From the IMG/VR virus record IMGVR_UViG_3300021091_000020, positions 1-64,000 of that record: DNA of 64,000 nucleotides, one strand, 5' to 3'. Shown one piece after another: positions 6,615 to 13,560 of the stretch (positions are counted from its first letter, which is position 1; each line of letters starts with the position of its first letter). A model generated the notes under the pieces. That model was not told where the DNA came from and did not search any database. It saw only the letters and a program-made list of their open reading frames with translations. Made by a program: the position numbers and the translations under genes. The stretch is from a virus.

Positions 6615-6995
6615 ATGAACATAAAACCAAACACACCAGGAACACCAAGTCTCTTTCTAGCAATACATGAGCTTGCTCGTAAGAAACTACCAGAACTGGC
6701 AAAGAAGGTAGGTAACAATATCAATACAGACTGGACTATAAAATTTGGCAAAAAGTATGCAAAGATTACAAACGGTTATACCAGAAAAGACGGAATGAGA
6801 ACCGAATCCGTTTGGGGTTTCGTTGTCCTCAAAGAATGCACGGTAGATGGGATTGATTACAAACCCGGTGACTTGCTCAAAGCCGCTTCACACAAGGCAC
6901 CTGCAAAACACGCAAGAGGAAATATCATGGATGGCACAGCAGACTACGATATTTGGGGTCCAACTTATTTACCGAACAGGAGAACATCATGGTAG
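6615..6995 (+). CDS. Hypothetical protein
   Basis: 126 residues, basic. The frame is open back to 6423, inside the ArdA-like gene, but ACGGAAACAACT before ATG 6615 fixes the start. N-terminal helix IHELARKKLPELAKKV, then a beta-rich part (YAKITNGY, SVWGFVVLKEC) and an Ala/His/Lys-rich segment (KAASHKAPAKHARGN). It looks like a small conserved accessory protein of plasmids and phages, but I cannot name a family. Overlaps the next gene by seven bases. Confidence 0.6.
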   Translation: MNIKPNTPGTPSLFLAIHELARKKLPELAKKVGNNINTDWTIKFGKKYAKITNGYTRKDGMRTESVWGFVVLKECTVDGIDYKPGDLLKAASHKAPAKHARGNIMDGTADYDIWGPTYLPNRRTSW

Positions 6996-7225
6996 GCAAA
7001 CCCGGCATCCGTGACCGCCGTTCACACCATGTAAAGCGTGGCACCAAATTCCAATGGTATTGCCCGAACCGTGGTAAGTGGATTGACTGCACGGTTACGG
7101 GAACCAACCGGGCTTGGGTTCGATATATTGAGAACCACAGAACCGGTGAAGCATTCAATGGTGAATTTAATTTCACCCGCAGAGACTTTAATCAATTTTC
7201 AAATATCAAAATTATTCAATGGTGA
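6989..7225 (+). CDS. Small basic hypothetical protein
   Basis: 78 residues, strongly basic, with a PGIRDRRSHHVKRG start and alternating beta strands (TKFQWYCPN, WIDCTVTGTNRAWVRYI). It could be a small nucleic-acid-binding barrel. AGGAG at 6979-6983 precedes ATG 6989, which overlaps the previous stop (TAG 6993-6995). No family recognised. Confidence 0.55.
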   Translation: MVGKPGIRDRRSHHVKRGTKFQWYCPNRGKWIDCTVTGTNRAWVRYIENHRTGEAFNGEFNFTRRDFNQFSNIKIIQW

Positions 7226-7228
7226 ACT

Positions 7229-7474
7229 ATGTTGCTAGATGAAGAACAAGTAAATGATATATGTTGTAATGCTCTGATGAAGTTTCACGAAAGTCTGGAA
7301 GACTACCAACATTGGAAGGGTGTAGTGAATGGGTTTGAAAAAGACGGTTACTGTTATGAGGATTTCCGCCAACAGAAGTTACTAGCATACGAAAACCAAT
7401 TGTTGGCATTCGGTATGCTCAAAGCCCTAACCGAACAAACAGTTTCTTGCACACAAGATTATAGGTGGAACTGA
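7229..7474 (+). CDS. Small hypothetical protein, helical
   Basis: 81 residues, acidic N-terminus (LLDEEQVNDICCNALMKF), mostly helical. Four Cys residues without metal-site spacing. Three bases after the previous stop; its own stop overlaps the next start (TGATG). No family recognised. Confidence 0.55.
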   Translation: MLLDEEQVNDICCNALMKFHESLEDYQHWKGVVNGFEKDGYCYEDFRQQKLLAYENQLLAFGMLKALTEQTVSCTQDYRWN

Positions 7475-7689
7475 TGAACAACTATACTGCATATCAAGAG
7501 TGGATTGTTATTCTCGAAGGCGAGGATGGCAACATGGAAAGAATTGAAACATGGGAACAATCATCGGACATGGCCGTTGAGAGTGCTCTATACGAAACCA
7601 GTATGACCAGAATAAAGTCCGTGGATGCCATCCCAAAGGATGAATACCGTAAGTGGATGCGTCAGTTACAATGCCAACCGATAAGTTAA
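7474..7689 (+). CDS. Small hypothetical protein
   Basis: 71 residues from ATG 7474, which shares bases with the preceding TGA; an upstream in-frame GTG at 7465 is less likely. It opens NNYTAYQEWIVILEGEDG, a beta hairpin pattern, then a helix (DMAVESALYETSM). No family recognised. Last gene before the promoter at 7697. Confidence 0.5.
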   Translation: MNNYTAYQEWIVILEGEDGNMERIETWEQSSDMAVESALYETSMTRIKSVDAIPKDEYRKWMRQLQCQPIS

Positions 7690-7696
7690 ATAGTGC

Positions 7697-7727
7697 TTTG
7701 CCGTTAGGCGAGAATGCCTTATATTTG
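7697..7727 (+). promoter_or_regulatory. Bacteroidota-type promoter
   Basis: TTTG (7697-7700), 19-nt spacer, TATATTTG (7720-7727). It keeps AGTGCTTTG and AATGCCT of the other copies but has CCGTTAGGCG in the spacer start instead of ATCTTT. Drives 7763 onward. Confidence 0.8.
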
Positions 7728-7762
7728 TATATCAATAAACAACTAACAAAAGGAATGACGAT

Positions 7763-7987
7763 ATGGATCAAGTCTATGTTCAAAAAGGTGAAGAATATAA
7801 CGGAAGATATATCCGTGAAGCCGAATGCCCACACTGCGGTAGCGATGATTGGCAAACTCTCGATCAAGGTATAGAAGATGACATATACTTCTATGAAATG
7901 GAATGTAACACCTGTGACGGTGAATGGGAAGACATTTACAGAATGACATTTTCAGCTATGCAAATAACCCCAAAGGAGACAGAATAA
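7763..7987 (+). CDS. Small zinc-ribbon protein
   Basis: 74 residues with two CxxC knuckles, CPHCGSDDW (about 23-31) and CNTCDGEW (about 49-56), the spacing of a four-Cys zinc ribbon. Such ribbons commonly bind nucleic acid or act as small adaptors. ATG 7763 follows AAAAGGAATGACGAT. A different-frame overlap starting at 7653 crosses the promoter and is rejected. Specific role unknown. Confidence 0.65.
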   Translation: MDQVYVQKGEEYNGRYIREAECPHCGSDDWQTLDQGIEDDIYFYEMECNTCDGEWEDIYRMTFSAMQITPKETE

Positions 7988-7988
7988 A

Positions 7989-8444
7989 ATGTGTTTGCTT
8001 GATTACAGAAAAACATTCGGAAACCCGTGGATTGATACACCCGAAGCGTATAGTGAATTAAATACAGTGCTTCGTGCAACGATTATTGCACGTATAAATT
8101 TTGAAATGCGTGAAGCCAATAATAGAAAAACCACTCCAAAGTTAGTATTACTCTTTCAAGAAGAATACCGCATTGTGTATGGTGACTTTGAAAATTATCC
8201 TGATGATGTTGAATTGAAATGGGTAGATAGAATTGTTTTTAATAACAAAGAAGAAATAGATAAGGAAACTTGGGTGTTCTCACACGAATACCTAGAATAC
8301 CAAGGATATGAGTCTTTTATACCTTGGCATTCTGTGAAGGATCAAATTCCAACTGATACCCTCATTGAAATACTGCGTGAATTACAACGATTGAATAATC
8401 ACCCTATTTCCGAAGTAGAAGAAGTGGAGGAAACCAATGATTGA
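7989..8444 (+). CDS. Hypothetical protein
   Basis: 151 residues, acidic C-terminus (EVEEVEETND), helical N-terminal half (NTVLRATIIARINFEMREA) and a central beta-rich part. I do not recognise it. It starts one base after the previous stop and overlaps the next gene by eight bases. Confidence 0.55.
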   Translation: MCLLDYRKTFGNPWIDTPEAYSELNTVLRATIIARINFEMREANNRKTTPKLVLLFQEEYRIVYGDFENYPDDVELKWVDRIVFNNKEEIDKETWVFSHEYLEYQGYESFIPWHSVKDQIPTDTLIEILRELQRLNNHPISEVEEVEETND

Positions 8445-8679
8445 TTACAGATATATGACCGGTGAAACGGAATATGAAAATGAAGGTGACTGGACAAAAG
8501 CTGAATTGGAAGCGATGCTAAATGATGCCGAGGATGACATTTATTATTACGAAGAAAAGATTTCGGAATTAGAAAGCGACCTTTGGAATGCTGAAGAACA
8601 ACACGAAATGGCAACATATTTACTTGACAATGAATTGTGGTATGTAGAAAATAACGAGGATGATAAAGATGAAAACTAA
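8437..8679 (+). CDS. Acidic coiled-coil protein
   Basis: 80 residues, strongly acidic, with a continuous heptad-like helix from about residue 20 to 68 (WTKAELEAMLNDAEDD, KISELESDLWNAEEQHE). GTGGAGG at 8425-8431 precedes ATG 8437. It could be a small dimerising adaptor or a DNA mimic; nothing decides between them. Overlaps the next gene. Confidence 0.55.
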   Translation: MIDYRYMTGETEYENEGDWTKAELEAMLNDAEDDIYYYEEKISELESDLWNAEEQHEMATYLLDNELWYVENNEDDKDEN

Positions 8680-8854
8680 CTACAAGAAAATGTATTCCGA
8701 TCAAACGGACAGATTGCTTGCTGAAATTTTAGACTTGTATATTGCAACACAATTCGATCAAACACCAGATAATCCAGATGTCCAGAGATTGATTGCCCTT
8801 GAAGATAAATTGAAACGAATAACCAGTAAACAACAAATAAAGGAGCCAACATGA
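8669..8854 (+). CDS. Small helical protein
   Basis: 61 residues from ATG 8669 (an earlier in-frame ATG at 8660 is less well placed; GAGGATGATAAAG lies before 8669). Basic N-terminus MKTNYKKMYS and two helices. No family recognised. Overlaps both neighbours by a few bases. Confidence 0.5.
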   Translation: MKTNYKKMYSDQTDRLLAEILDLYIATQFDQTPDNPDVQRLIALEDKLKRITSKQQIKEPT

Positions 8855-9147
8855 TACAGAATGAATTGCAAGAAACCTTTTTCCACGGTCTAACCAAACA
8901 AGAAGTGATAGACAGCATCATTGACTTTGAACTTGAACATGACATCATGCCAGATTGGCGTGAAGTGCTTGAGTATGGGTTCACTGGCTATCAAAATGTT
9001 GAAGATGAAGTGCTCAAGGAATTATATCTGGAGTATTTCACCAATGATGAATTGGAAGAAGATCCAGATTATCTTCCGGAAGATTATATCCCGATGGATG
9101 GACACGGAGACCATATCTCCAATGATTATGAAGGTGGTGCCCAATGA
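8851..9147 (+). CDS. Acidic hypothetical protein
   Basis: 98 residues, very acidic (ELEEDPDYLPEDYIPMDG). AAGGAGCCAAC precedes ATG 8851. The N-terminal half is helical (TKQEVIDSIIDFELEH). No family recognised; very acidic proteins in such arrays are sometimes DNA mimics, which is speculation here. Confidence 0.55.
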   Translation: MIQNELQETFFHGLTKQEVIDSIIDFELEHDIMPDWREVLEYGFTGYQNVEDEVLKELYLEYFTNDELEEDPDYLPEDYIPMDGHGDHISNDYEGGAQ

Positions 9148-9356
9148 GTAAATTGAGTGTAAAATATCTTATTGGGTTGCAGAACCTTCGCAACAAATCA
9201 TTCAACGATGCCATCCAACGCTTAGTTGATAGTCTTCCAGTCGATCAAAAGCCCATTCAAATGGTTTACAATGACGCCGGTGAATTGGTAGATGTGCGAG
9301 ATTATGTGAAGACAATGAACGAACCACAAACAAGACCTATCGGTTTTTTACAATAA
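9144..9356 (+). CDS. Small hypothetical protein
   Basis: 70 residues starting MSKLSVKYLIGLQNLRNKSF, overlapping the preceding stop by four bases (ATGA). One helical half and a central PIQMVYNDAGELVDV beta hairpin. No family recognised. Confidence 0.5.
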   Translation: MSKLSVKYLIGLQNLRNKSFNDAIQRLVDSLPVDQKPIQMVYNDAGELVDVRDYVKTMNEPQTRPIGFLQ

Positions 9357-9376
9357 CATTTTAAGGAATAAACAAC

Positions 9377-9589
9377 ATGACAATTCTAACGCCAATCATT
9401 CTCGGACTGCTTATTATATCTGCGGGTTCCGGTCTTATTTATCTGGCAATGCAAATCCAAACTATTTTGAACTGGACTGGTTTCACCAAACGGTTCATCG
9501 GTGAACAGATGCCAAGTTATATCGGAAACATTCATCTGGTATCAATCACTACTGCCATAATTCTCATGGTATTGGAGTTGTTTCTATGA
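9377..9589 (+). CDS. Small membrane protein, two transmembrane segments
   Basis: 70 residues. Two hydrophobic segments are visible, near residues 5-26 (PIILGLLIISAGSGLIYLAM) and 51-70 (IHLVSITTAIILMVLELFL). AAGGAATAAACAAC precedes ATG 9377. Its stop overlaps the next membrane protein's start, so the three membrane genes 9377-10036 form a translationally coupled set. Function unknown. Confidence 0.55.
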   Translation: MTILTPIILGLLIISAGSGLIYLAMQIQTILNWTGFTKRFIGEQMPSYIGNIHLVSITTAIILMVLELFL

Positions 9590-9759
9590 CCGATATTATT
9601 GGATCTATTCTAATCGGTATTGCACTTGTTCTGGTATGGGCAGTTGTGACCAATATATCAAATTGGACTTATGGAAAGTTAGAATCTTATCGGTATGCCA
9701 AATGGAACGATAAGGATTTGAAATTTATTGAACATATATTAAGGAGATATAGGCGATGA
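9586..9759 (+). CDS. Small membrane protein, one transmembrane segment
   Basis: 57 residues found by translating the gap. Hydrophobic segment at about residues 4-22 (IIGSILIGIALVLVWAVV), then a basic cytoplasmic-looking tail ending HILRRYRR. Start overlaps the previous stop (ATGA). No family recognised. Confidence 0.5.
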   Translation: MTDIIGSILIGIALVLVWAVVTNISNWTYGKLESYRYAKWNDKDLKFIEHILRRYRR

Positions 9760-9893
9760 AAGTGTTTGTGCTTTACAATCAAAGATTTTGCGAAATTCGT
9801 GGAGTATTCACCACACACGAATTGGCAATGGAAAATGCGGAATACGGAACAGACTTTGTATTTGAATGCACTCTTGACGAGGTATTTGTATGA
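9756..9893 (+). CDS. Very small hypothetical protein
   Basis: 45 residues (MKVFVLYNQRFCEIRGVF...), beta-alpha-beta like. AAGGAGATATAGGCG precedes ATG 9756. The pattern FTTHELAMENAEYG resembles a small helix seen in other short phage proteins. Start and stop overlap both neighbours. Confidence 0.5.
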   Translation: MKVFVLYNQRFCEIRGVFTTHELAMENAEYGTDFVFECTLDEVFV

Positions 9894-10036
9894 TTCGTAA
9901 ACATTCAAGGTTATGGACTGATGATTCACCAAGAATGGTGGACTTTATATTGGATGTGGTGGTGTGGTTGATTGGATTAACTGTGCTGAATACTGTTCTG
10001 ATTGGGATGATACTGTGGATGTTGTTTAGCAAATAA
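9890..10036 (+). CDS. Small membrane protein, one transmembrane segment
   Basis: 48 residues. A basic start (MIRKHSRLW) precedes one long hydrophobic segment at about residues 18-46 (VDFILDVVVWLIGLTVLNTV). Start overlaps the previous stop. No family recognised. Confidence 0.5.
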   Translation: MIRKHSRLWTDDSPRMVDFILDVVVWLIGLTVLNTVLIGMILWMLFSK

Positions 10037-10105
10037 GTGGTGAGGGATGTAACCAACTCAAACGAAGTTTGAAGTGGGAACATTCCGAACACAATAGGAG
10101 TTTAT

Positions 10106-10564
10106 ATGATGAAGTATATCATTATGGTATTGATGACTTGTGTTGTATCATTTGCACAACCTAATGGTCTGATGTTTCAAGTTACAAACGCACAATTCTC
10201 CGATGGAAATTTAAGGTTGGCGACTGTGTATAGAATTAGCAGTATCGCTTATGTGGGTATGGAAACAGAACTGTTGAGGATGGGTTCGACAAACATACAA
10301 AATACTGGTGTGGCCGTTCATTTGAGAACCAACTCAATAACCAATCGTGGTGCTGGTGGAACTTATTTCTTCGGCTCTGGATTTTGGGGAAGAAACATTC
10401 TCGGTGAAATGGGAAGAATCGGTGGTGGTATTCGGCTTGATATAACACAAAGAATGGGTTTCCATGTTTCCCTTGAAAGAACATGGAAGAACTTTGAATA
10501 CTTCGACAGAAACTATACCGATGAAAATGTGAACATTAGTTATGGATTAACATTTGGATTTTAA
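10106..10564 (+). CDS. Small outer-membrane beta-barrel-like protein
   Basis: About 151 residues. A signal peptide is visible: MKYIIMVLMTCVVSFA-Q, with cleavage likely after Ala17. The mature part alternates hydrophobic and polar residues in strand-length runs with Gly/Asn turns (RLATVYRISSIAYVGMETELL, NVNISYGLTFGF), and it ends in Phe, the outer-membrane insertion signal. Around 135 residues would make an eight-stranded barrel like OmpX/Ail/Lom. TAGGAG precedes the two candidate ATGs at 10106 and 10109. Phage-encoded barrels of this size can mask receptors or exclude other phages (known for Lom-type genes; inference here). Confidence 0.6.
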   Translation: MMKYIIMVLMTCVVSFAQPNGLMFQVTNAQFSDGNLRLATVYRISSIAYVGMETELLRMGSTNIQNTGVAVHLRTNSITNRGAGGTYFFGSGFWGRNILGEMGRIGGGIRLDITQRMGFHVSLERTWKNFEYFDRNYTDENVNISYGLTFGF

Positions 10565-10566
10565 TT

Positions 10567-10719
10567 ATGAAAGAACCAAAACAAATTCTGGAATCCCGCG
10601 GCGAGCGACTGACGAATATATGGATTGGGGTTGGCATTTTCAACGCACTTATATTCATTTTTCTTGCCGGCGACTTTATGAGAGCGATAAAAGGTTTCCT
10701 AACTATATTCGGAGAATGA
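10567..10719 (+). CDS. Small membrane protein, one transmembrane segment
   Basis: 50 residues. N-terminal charged part (MKEPKQILESRGERLTN), then a hydrophobic segment at about 18-36 (IWIGVGIFNALIFIFLAG). Starts two bases after the barrel gene and ends one base before the next gene. No family recognised. Confidence 0.5.
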   Translation: MKEPKQILESRGERLTNIWIGVGIFNALIFIFLAGDFMRAIKGFLTIFGE

Positions 10720-10720
10720 T

Positions 10721-11050
10721 ATGAATGGTATAAGTGAATTACAGATATTGGATTGGATTGACCAATGTGATGACGAACTCAAAAAATTACAGAACGCAAA
10801 AGATTTTTTATACCGTGCTTATTACGAAAGAAATTTAATAGATTATTCTGTTGAAGAAAATCTCCGCGACCGGTTTGGTGATAGAATACGAGAATTAAAA
10901 GCTAAGCGTGAACTATTGTGGAAAATGTTGGAACAATCAAAGACAGATGATTTGATAGTGATGTTCGACTATCAGTTTCCGGATACTCTGGTAAATCAAT
11001 TACCAGAAGGTATGAGAAACGAATTTTTCCGTTTCGTATATGAAATGTAA
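10721..11050 (+). CDS. Hypothetical coiled-coil protein
   Basis: 109 residues; mostly helical with heptad character ([37 protein letters not shown]), ending in a short globular part. CGGAGAATGAT precedes ATG 10721. Last protein gene before the tRNA. No family recognised. Confidence 0.55.
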   Translation: MNGISELQILDWIDQCDDELKKLQNAKDFLYRAYYERNLIDYSVEENLRDRFGDRIRELKAKRELLWKMLEQSKTDDLIVMFDYQFPDTLVNQLPEGMRNEFFRFVYEM

Positions 11051-11055
11051 TTAGA

Positions 11056-11140
11056 AGTCCGGTGGCGAAATGGCAGACGCACAGGACTTAAAATCCTGAG
11101 AAGTGTAAACTTCGTGTGGGTTCGAGTCCCACCCGGACTA
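11056..11140 (+). tRNA. tRNA-Leu (anticodon TAA)
   Basis: 85 nt. Acceptor stem AGTCCGG/CCGGACT (11056-11062 with 11133-11139) is perfect; anticodon stem CAGGA/TCCTG encloses loop CTTAAAA with anticodon TAA at 11089-11091; the T arm is GTGGG-TTCGAGT-CCCAC (11116-11132); an extended variable arm (AGAAGTGTAAACTTC) is typical of tRNA-Leu. Discriminator A11140; CCA is not encoded. It reads UUA codons, which suit an AT-rich genome. Confidence 0.95.
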
Positions 11141-11149
11141 CAAAATTAT

Positions 11150-11185
11150 TTTGCTTGTTTGTTACAATCAATATATTTATATTTG
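11150..11185 (+). promoter_or_regulatory. Bacteroidota-type promoter, TTTGCTTG variant
   Basis: TTTGCTTG (11150-11157), then 20 nt, then TATATTTG (11178-11185). The CTTG half gives the normal spacing. The same TTTGCTTG/N20/TATATTTG arrangement occurs at 12670 and, on the minus strand, at 59893. Drives the methyltransferase at 11224. Confidence 0.7.
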
Positions 11186-11223
11186 TAAATGGTTATATGT
11201 TTAATTACCGTTAGGTAAAAGTT

Positions 11224-11772
11224 ATGTCACATCAAGCACAAAGAGATTTTTGTTCTAGAATTAAATCTTTATATCCCGAACATTTCAAAAACAGTAAAGT
11301 TTTGGATATTGGCTCCCTTGATATAAATGGAAACAACAAATTCCTATTCGATGATTGTGAATACATTGGATTGGATATTGCAGAAGGAAACAATGTTGAT
11401 GTTGTTTGTATAGGTCACGAATACGATGCACCAGATGAAACATTCGACACAATAATATCAACCGAAGCACTTGAACACGATATGTATTACGAGAAAACAA
11501 TACTTAATGCCATCCGTATGTTAAAGAAAGGTGGTGCATTTGTATTGACTTGTGCTAGCACGTTCAGACCAGAACATGGGACACCGAGAACTGACGGATC
11601 ATGGGCGGCTCCGCTATTGAAAGAAGTATCAGAAGAATGGAAAAACTATTACAAAAATTTGGATGAAGATGATTTGAAACAAATACCTGGTTTTGTTGAT
11701 ACATTTCCAGATGGTATCTATGAATATAATCATAATAAAATGGATATGTATTTCTTCGGTATTAAGAAGTAA
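11224..11772 (+). CDS. Class I SAM-dependent methyltransferase
   Basis: 182 residues with a methyltransferase type-11 layout: motif I VLDIGSLDINGNN (about 26-38), motif II acidic end YIGLDIAEG (about 47-55), motif IV FDTIISTEALEHD and the post-motif LKKGGAFVLTC. The substrate is not evident; related stand-alone enzymes in glycan clusters modify sugars. It stands alone between the 11150 promoter and a hairpin. The C-terminal part is short and polar. The family call is firm, the role open. Confidence 0.8.
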   Translation: MSHQAQRDFCSRIKSLYPEHFKNSKVLDIGSLDINGNNKFLFDDCEYIGLDIAEGNNVDVVCIGHEYDAPDETFDTIISTEALEHDMYYEKTILNAIRMLKKGGAFVLTCASTFRPEHGTPRTDGSWAAPLLKEVSEEWKNYYKNLDEDDLKQIPGFVDTFPDGIYEYNHNKMDMYFFGIKK

Positions 11773-11803
11773 TATACGACTATAAGAGAATACGAATACA
11801 TCA

Positions 11804-11833
11804 ATGGGTAGTGGTTTTTTAATCACTACCCAT
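11804..11833 (+). terminator. Perfect 10-bp hairpin, probable terminator
   Basis: ATGGGTAGTG (11804-11813) and CACTACCCAT (11824-11833) form a perfect stem around GTTTTTTAAT, followed by ATTTATTTATA. It closes the methyltransferase unit. The run of T lies in the loop rather than after the stem, so termination efficiency is uncertain. Confidence 0.6.
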
Positions 11834-11878
11834 ATTTATTTATACAGTTAATTGTTTTATTATTATAGAGGTTTCATC

Positions 11879-12142
11879 ATGTTAGATACCTTAAAAACAT
11901 TTATTCCCCTTTTAGTTCTTTCCGTGATTGCTATTGGTGCAACATTTGGGGATGGTAATTTCAGCACATTTGCAGTAGGACTTTCAAAGTATGCACTTGC
12001 TGTTGGAGCTGCTTGGTTTGTTGATTCATACTTAATCAAGGAGGTAAGAACCCGTGAAATACTTGCAGAAAATCCTATCGCTTATGCTATTTGGTTGTTT
12101 GCTAACATCGTCACTGCCGCTCTCTGCTTCTCAAACAGTTAA
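11879..12142 (+). CDS. Holin-like membrane protein
   Basis: 87 residues from ATG 11879 (AGAGG eight bases upstream; the frame is open to 11852). Three hydrophobic segments are visible, near residues 6-25 (FIPLLVLSVIAIGATFG), 32-50 (FAVGLSKYALAVGAAWFV) and 66-84 (YAIWLFANIVTAALCF). Its 3' end contains the ribosome site and start of a secreted peptidoglycan hydrolase, which is the usual arrangement for a holin. The residues alone do not name a holin family, so this is a context call. Confidence 0.6.
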   Translation: MLDTLKTFIPLLVLSVIAIGATFGDGNFSTFAVGLSKYALAVGAAWFVDSYLIKEVRTREILAENPIAYAIWLFANIVTAALCFSNS

Positions 12143-12635
12143 TCAGACAGACGGTGAAAGAGTTAGAAAAATTGCGTATGGTTTTGTTGGAACAAAAGAA
12201 GTAGGAAACAACGGAGGATTTTGGGTTACAAAATTTTTGAAATCCGTAGGACTTCGACCAGGTAATCCTTGGTGTGCAGCATTTGTTTCATTCTGTCTTG
12301 ATAGTGCCGACATAAAAACAATGCGTGTTCGTTCTGGATTGGCAAGACATTTTATATCCAAGAACAAGACAATCAAAGCAACAAAAGTTTTACAATCCAA
12401 TATGAAGATACCGATGGGTTCGGTTGTAGTTTGGCGTAGAGGAACAACTACATTTGGTCATGTTGGTTTTGTAGACAAGTGGGAAGGTAAAAGTGGAACC
12501 ACAATAGAAGGTAACACTACTTCCGGTAAAGGTGGAAAAGAATGGGATGGCGGGGGCGTATGGTATCGTAAGAGAACGATAAATCCATATAACCATTTCC
12601 GAATTACAGACTTTGCTCTGTTAGACCAACGATAA
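12054..12635 (+). CDS. Secreted CHAP/NlpC-type peptidoglycan hydrolase
   Basis: 193 residues from GTG 12054, with AAGGAGG at 12039-12045. Signal peptide: MKYLQKILSLMLFGCLLTSS, cleavage likely near SAS-Q at 26; LFGC is a weak lipobox alternative. The catalytic Cys lies in NPWCAAFVSFCL (about 71-82), the His in FGHVGFV (about 138) and a polar partner in EGNT (about 153), the CHAP order. It should cut peptide bonds of murein in the periplasm. It overlaps the holin-like gene by 89 bases and is followed by a terminator. It is the second lytic enzyme of the window, the other being the GH19 enzyme at 21394. Confidence 0.8.
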   Translation: MKYLQKILSLMLFGCLLTSSLPLSASQTVNQTDGERVRKIAYGFVGTKEVGNNGGFWVTKFLKSVGLRPGNPWCAAFVSFCLDSADIKTMRVRSGLARHFISKNKTIKATKVLQSNMKIPMGSVVVWRRGTTTFGHVGFVDKWEGKSGTTIEGNTTSGKGGKEWDGGGVWYRKRTINPYNHFRITDFALLDQR

Positions 12636-12640
12636 AATTA

Positions 12641-12671
12641 AGGTGAGTTTCGGCTCACCTTTTTTATTTTT
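12641..12671 (+). terminator. Rho-independent terminator of the lysis pair
   Basis: AGGTGAG (12641-12647), loop TTTCGG, CTCACCT (12654-12660), then a T-rich tail. Confidence 0.88.
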
Positions 12672-12705
12672 TGCTTGGTATTTATGAATAGATTTCGTAT
12701 ATTTG
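12670..12705 (+). promoter_or_regulatory. Bacteroidota-type promoter, TTTGCTTG variant
   Basis: TTTGCTTG (12670-12677), 20 nt, TATATTTG (12698-12705). It abuts the preceding terminator and drives the glycosyltransferase at 12734. Confidence 0.72.
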
Positions 12706-12733
12706 TTACATTCACAAAAGTTATGTAAATAAA

Positions 12734-13537
12734 ATGATAGACTTATGTATCACACATCATAAAACCGAAGGTTTGATAGAAAAACTGTTAAAAGAATTAC
12801 ACGAAGATGTTTTTAAATTAAATGAAAATTGTAAAATATATTTGTATGATTCTGGCTCAGGTGAAAAGTTCAAACAATGGATTAAAAAAAATATAACCAA
12901 ATACATAATAGAAAAGGTTTATTTTAAAGAAAATAATGGATATGCATATGCATGTAATTATATGGCATTAAAAGGCAATTCTGAAATAATAGGATTTATT
13001 CATGGCGATGTTATTATATCGGCTAAAGATTTGGAACAAGTAAACCGTATTTTTTCAGAAAATCCTGGTATACACATCCTCGGTCCAAAAGTAATTACAG
13101 ACGATAATAAGATAGACTCTGCTGGTACATTTGGTTCAAATTTTAAACCGGAATTTCGTGGATTGAATGAAATTGATAAAAACAAAAACCTATACAGAGA
13201 CAGACAAAAATGTATAAATGTATCCGGCTGTGCTTATTTCATAAGAAGAAATGTGTGGAATGTTTTAACAAATCATCCAAAATATAGAAGATTATATCCA
13301 AACGCATTAGGTGCATTTTTAGAGACACCACATTTTTTTGAAGAAGTATGGTGTTCATACTTTGCAAGATTTCTTGGTTACAATGTTGTTTATGATGGGA
13401 GTATAACCGTAAAACACACGGTAAGATCATCATCAGTATTACCTGCCGAACATAAAAATTCAGTTGAAAATACGGCATATGAAATAAGTCAGAAGATATT
13501 TTTGTATACTTGCGATAAAATTAATATACCAATTTAA
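12734..13537 (+). CDS. Family 2-type glycosyltransferase
   Basis: 267 residues. GT-A layout: N-terminal IDLCITHHKTEG, nucleotide-sugar segment KENNGYAYACNYMALKG (about 75-91), the acidic metal site in FIHGDVIIS (about 99-107) where HGDV replaces the usual DDD, then DSAGTFG and a W/Y-rich acceptor region. It transfers a sugar from a nucleotide donor; donor and acceptor are unknown. It lies apart from the large glycan block at 29-47 kb and has its own promoter. Confidence is good for the fold, low for substrate. Confidence 0.78.
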   Translation: MIDLCITHHKTEGLIEKLLKELHEDVFKLNENCKIYLYDSGSGEKFKQWIKKNITKYIIEKVYFKENNGYAYACNYMALKGNSEIIGFIHGDVIISAKDLEQVNRIFSENPGIHILGPKVITDDNKIDSAGTFGSNFKPEFRGLNEIDKNKNLYRDRQKCINVSGCAYFIRRNVWNVLTNHPKYRRLYPNALGAFLETPHFFEEVWCSYFARFLGYNVVYDGSITVKHTVRSSSVLPAEHKNSVENTAYEISQKIFLYTCDKINIPI

Positions 13538-13560
13538 TAAATAAAACAGGAGAATGTTAT

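Noticed and set aside
7653-7874. 73-codon frame spanning 7653-7874
   Set aside because: It runs through the 7697 promoter and is a shadow of the zinc-ribbon gene.
10049-10074. Hairpin CAAACGAAGTTTG in the gap before the barrel gene
   Set aside because: Short stem, no T run, so not called as a terminator.
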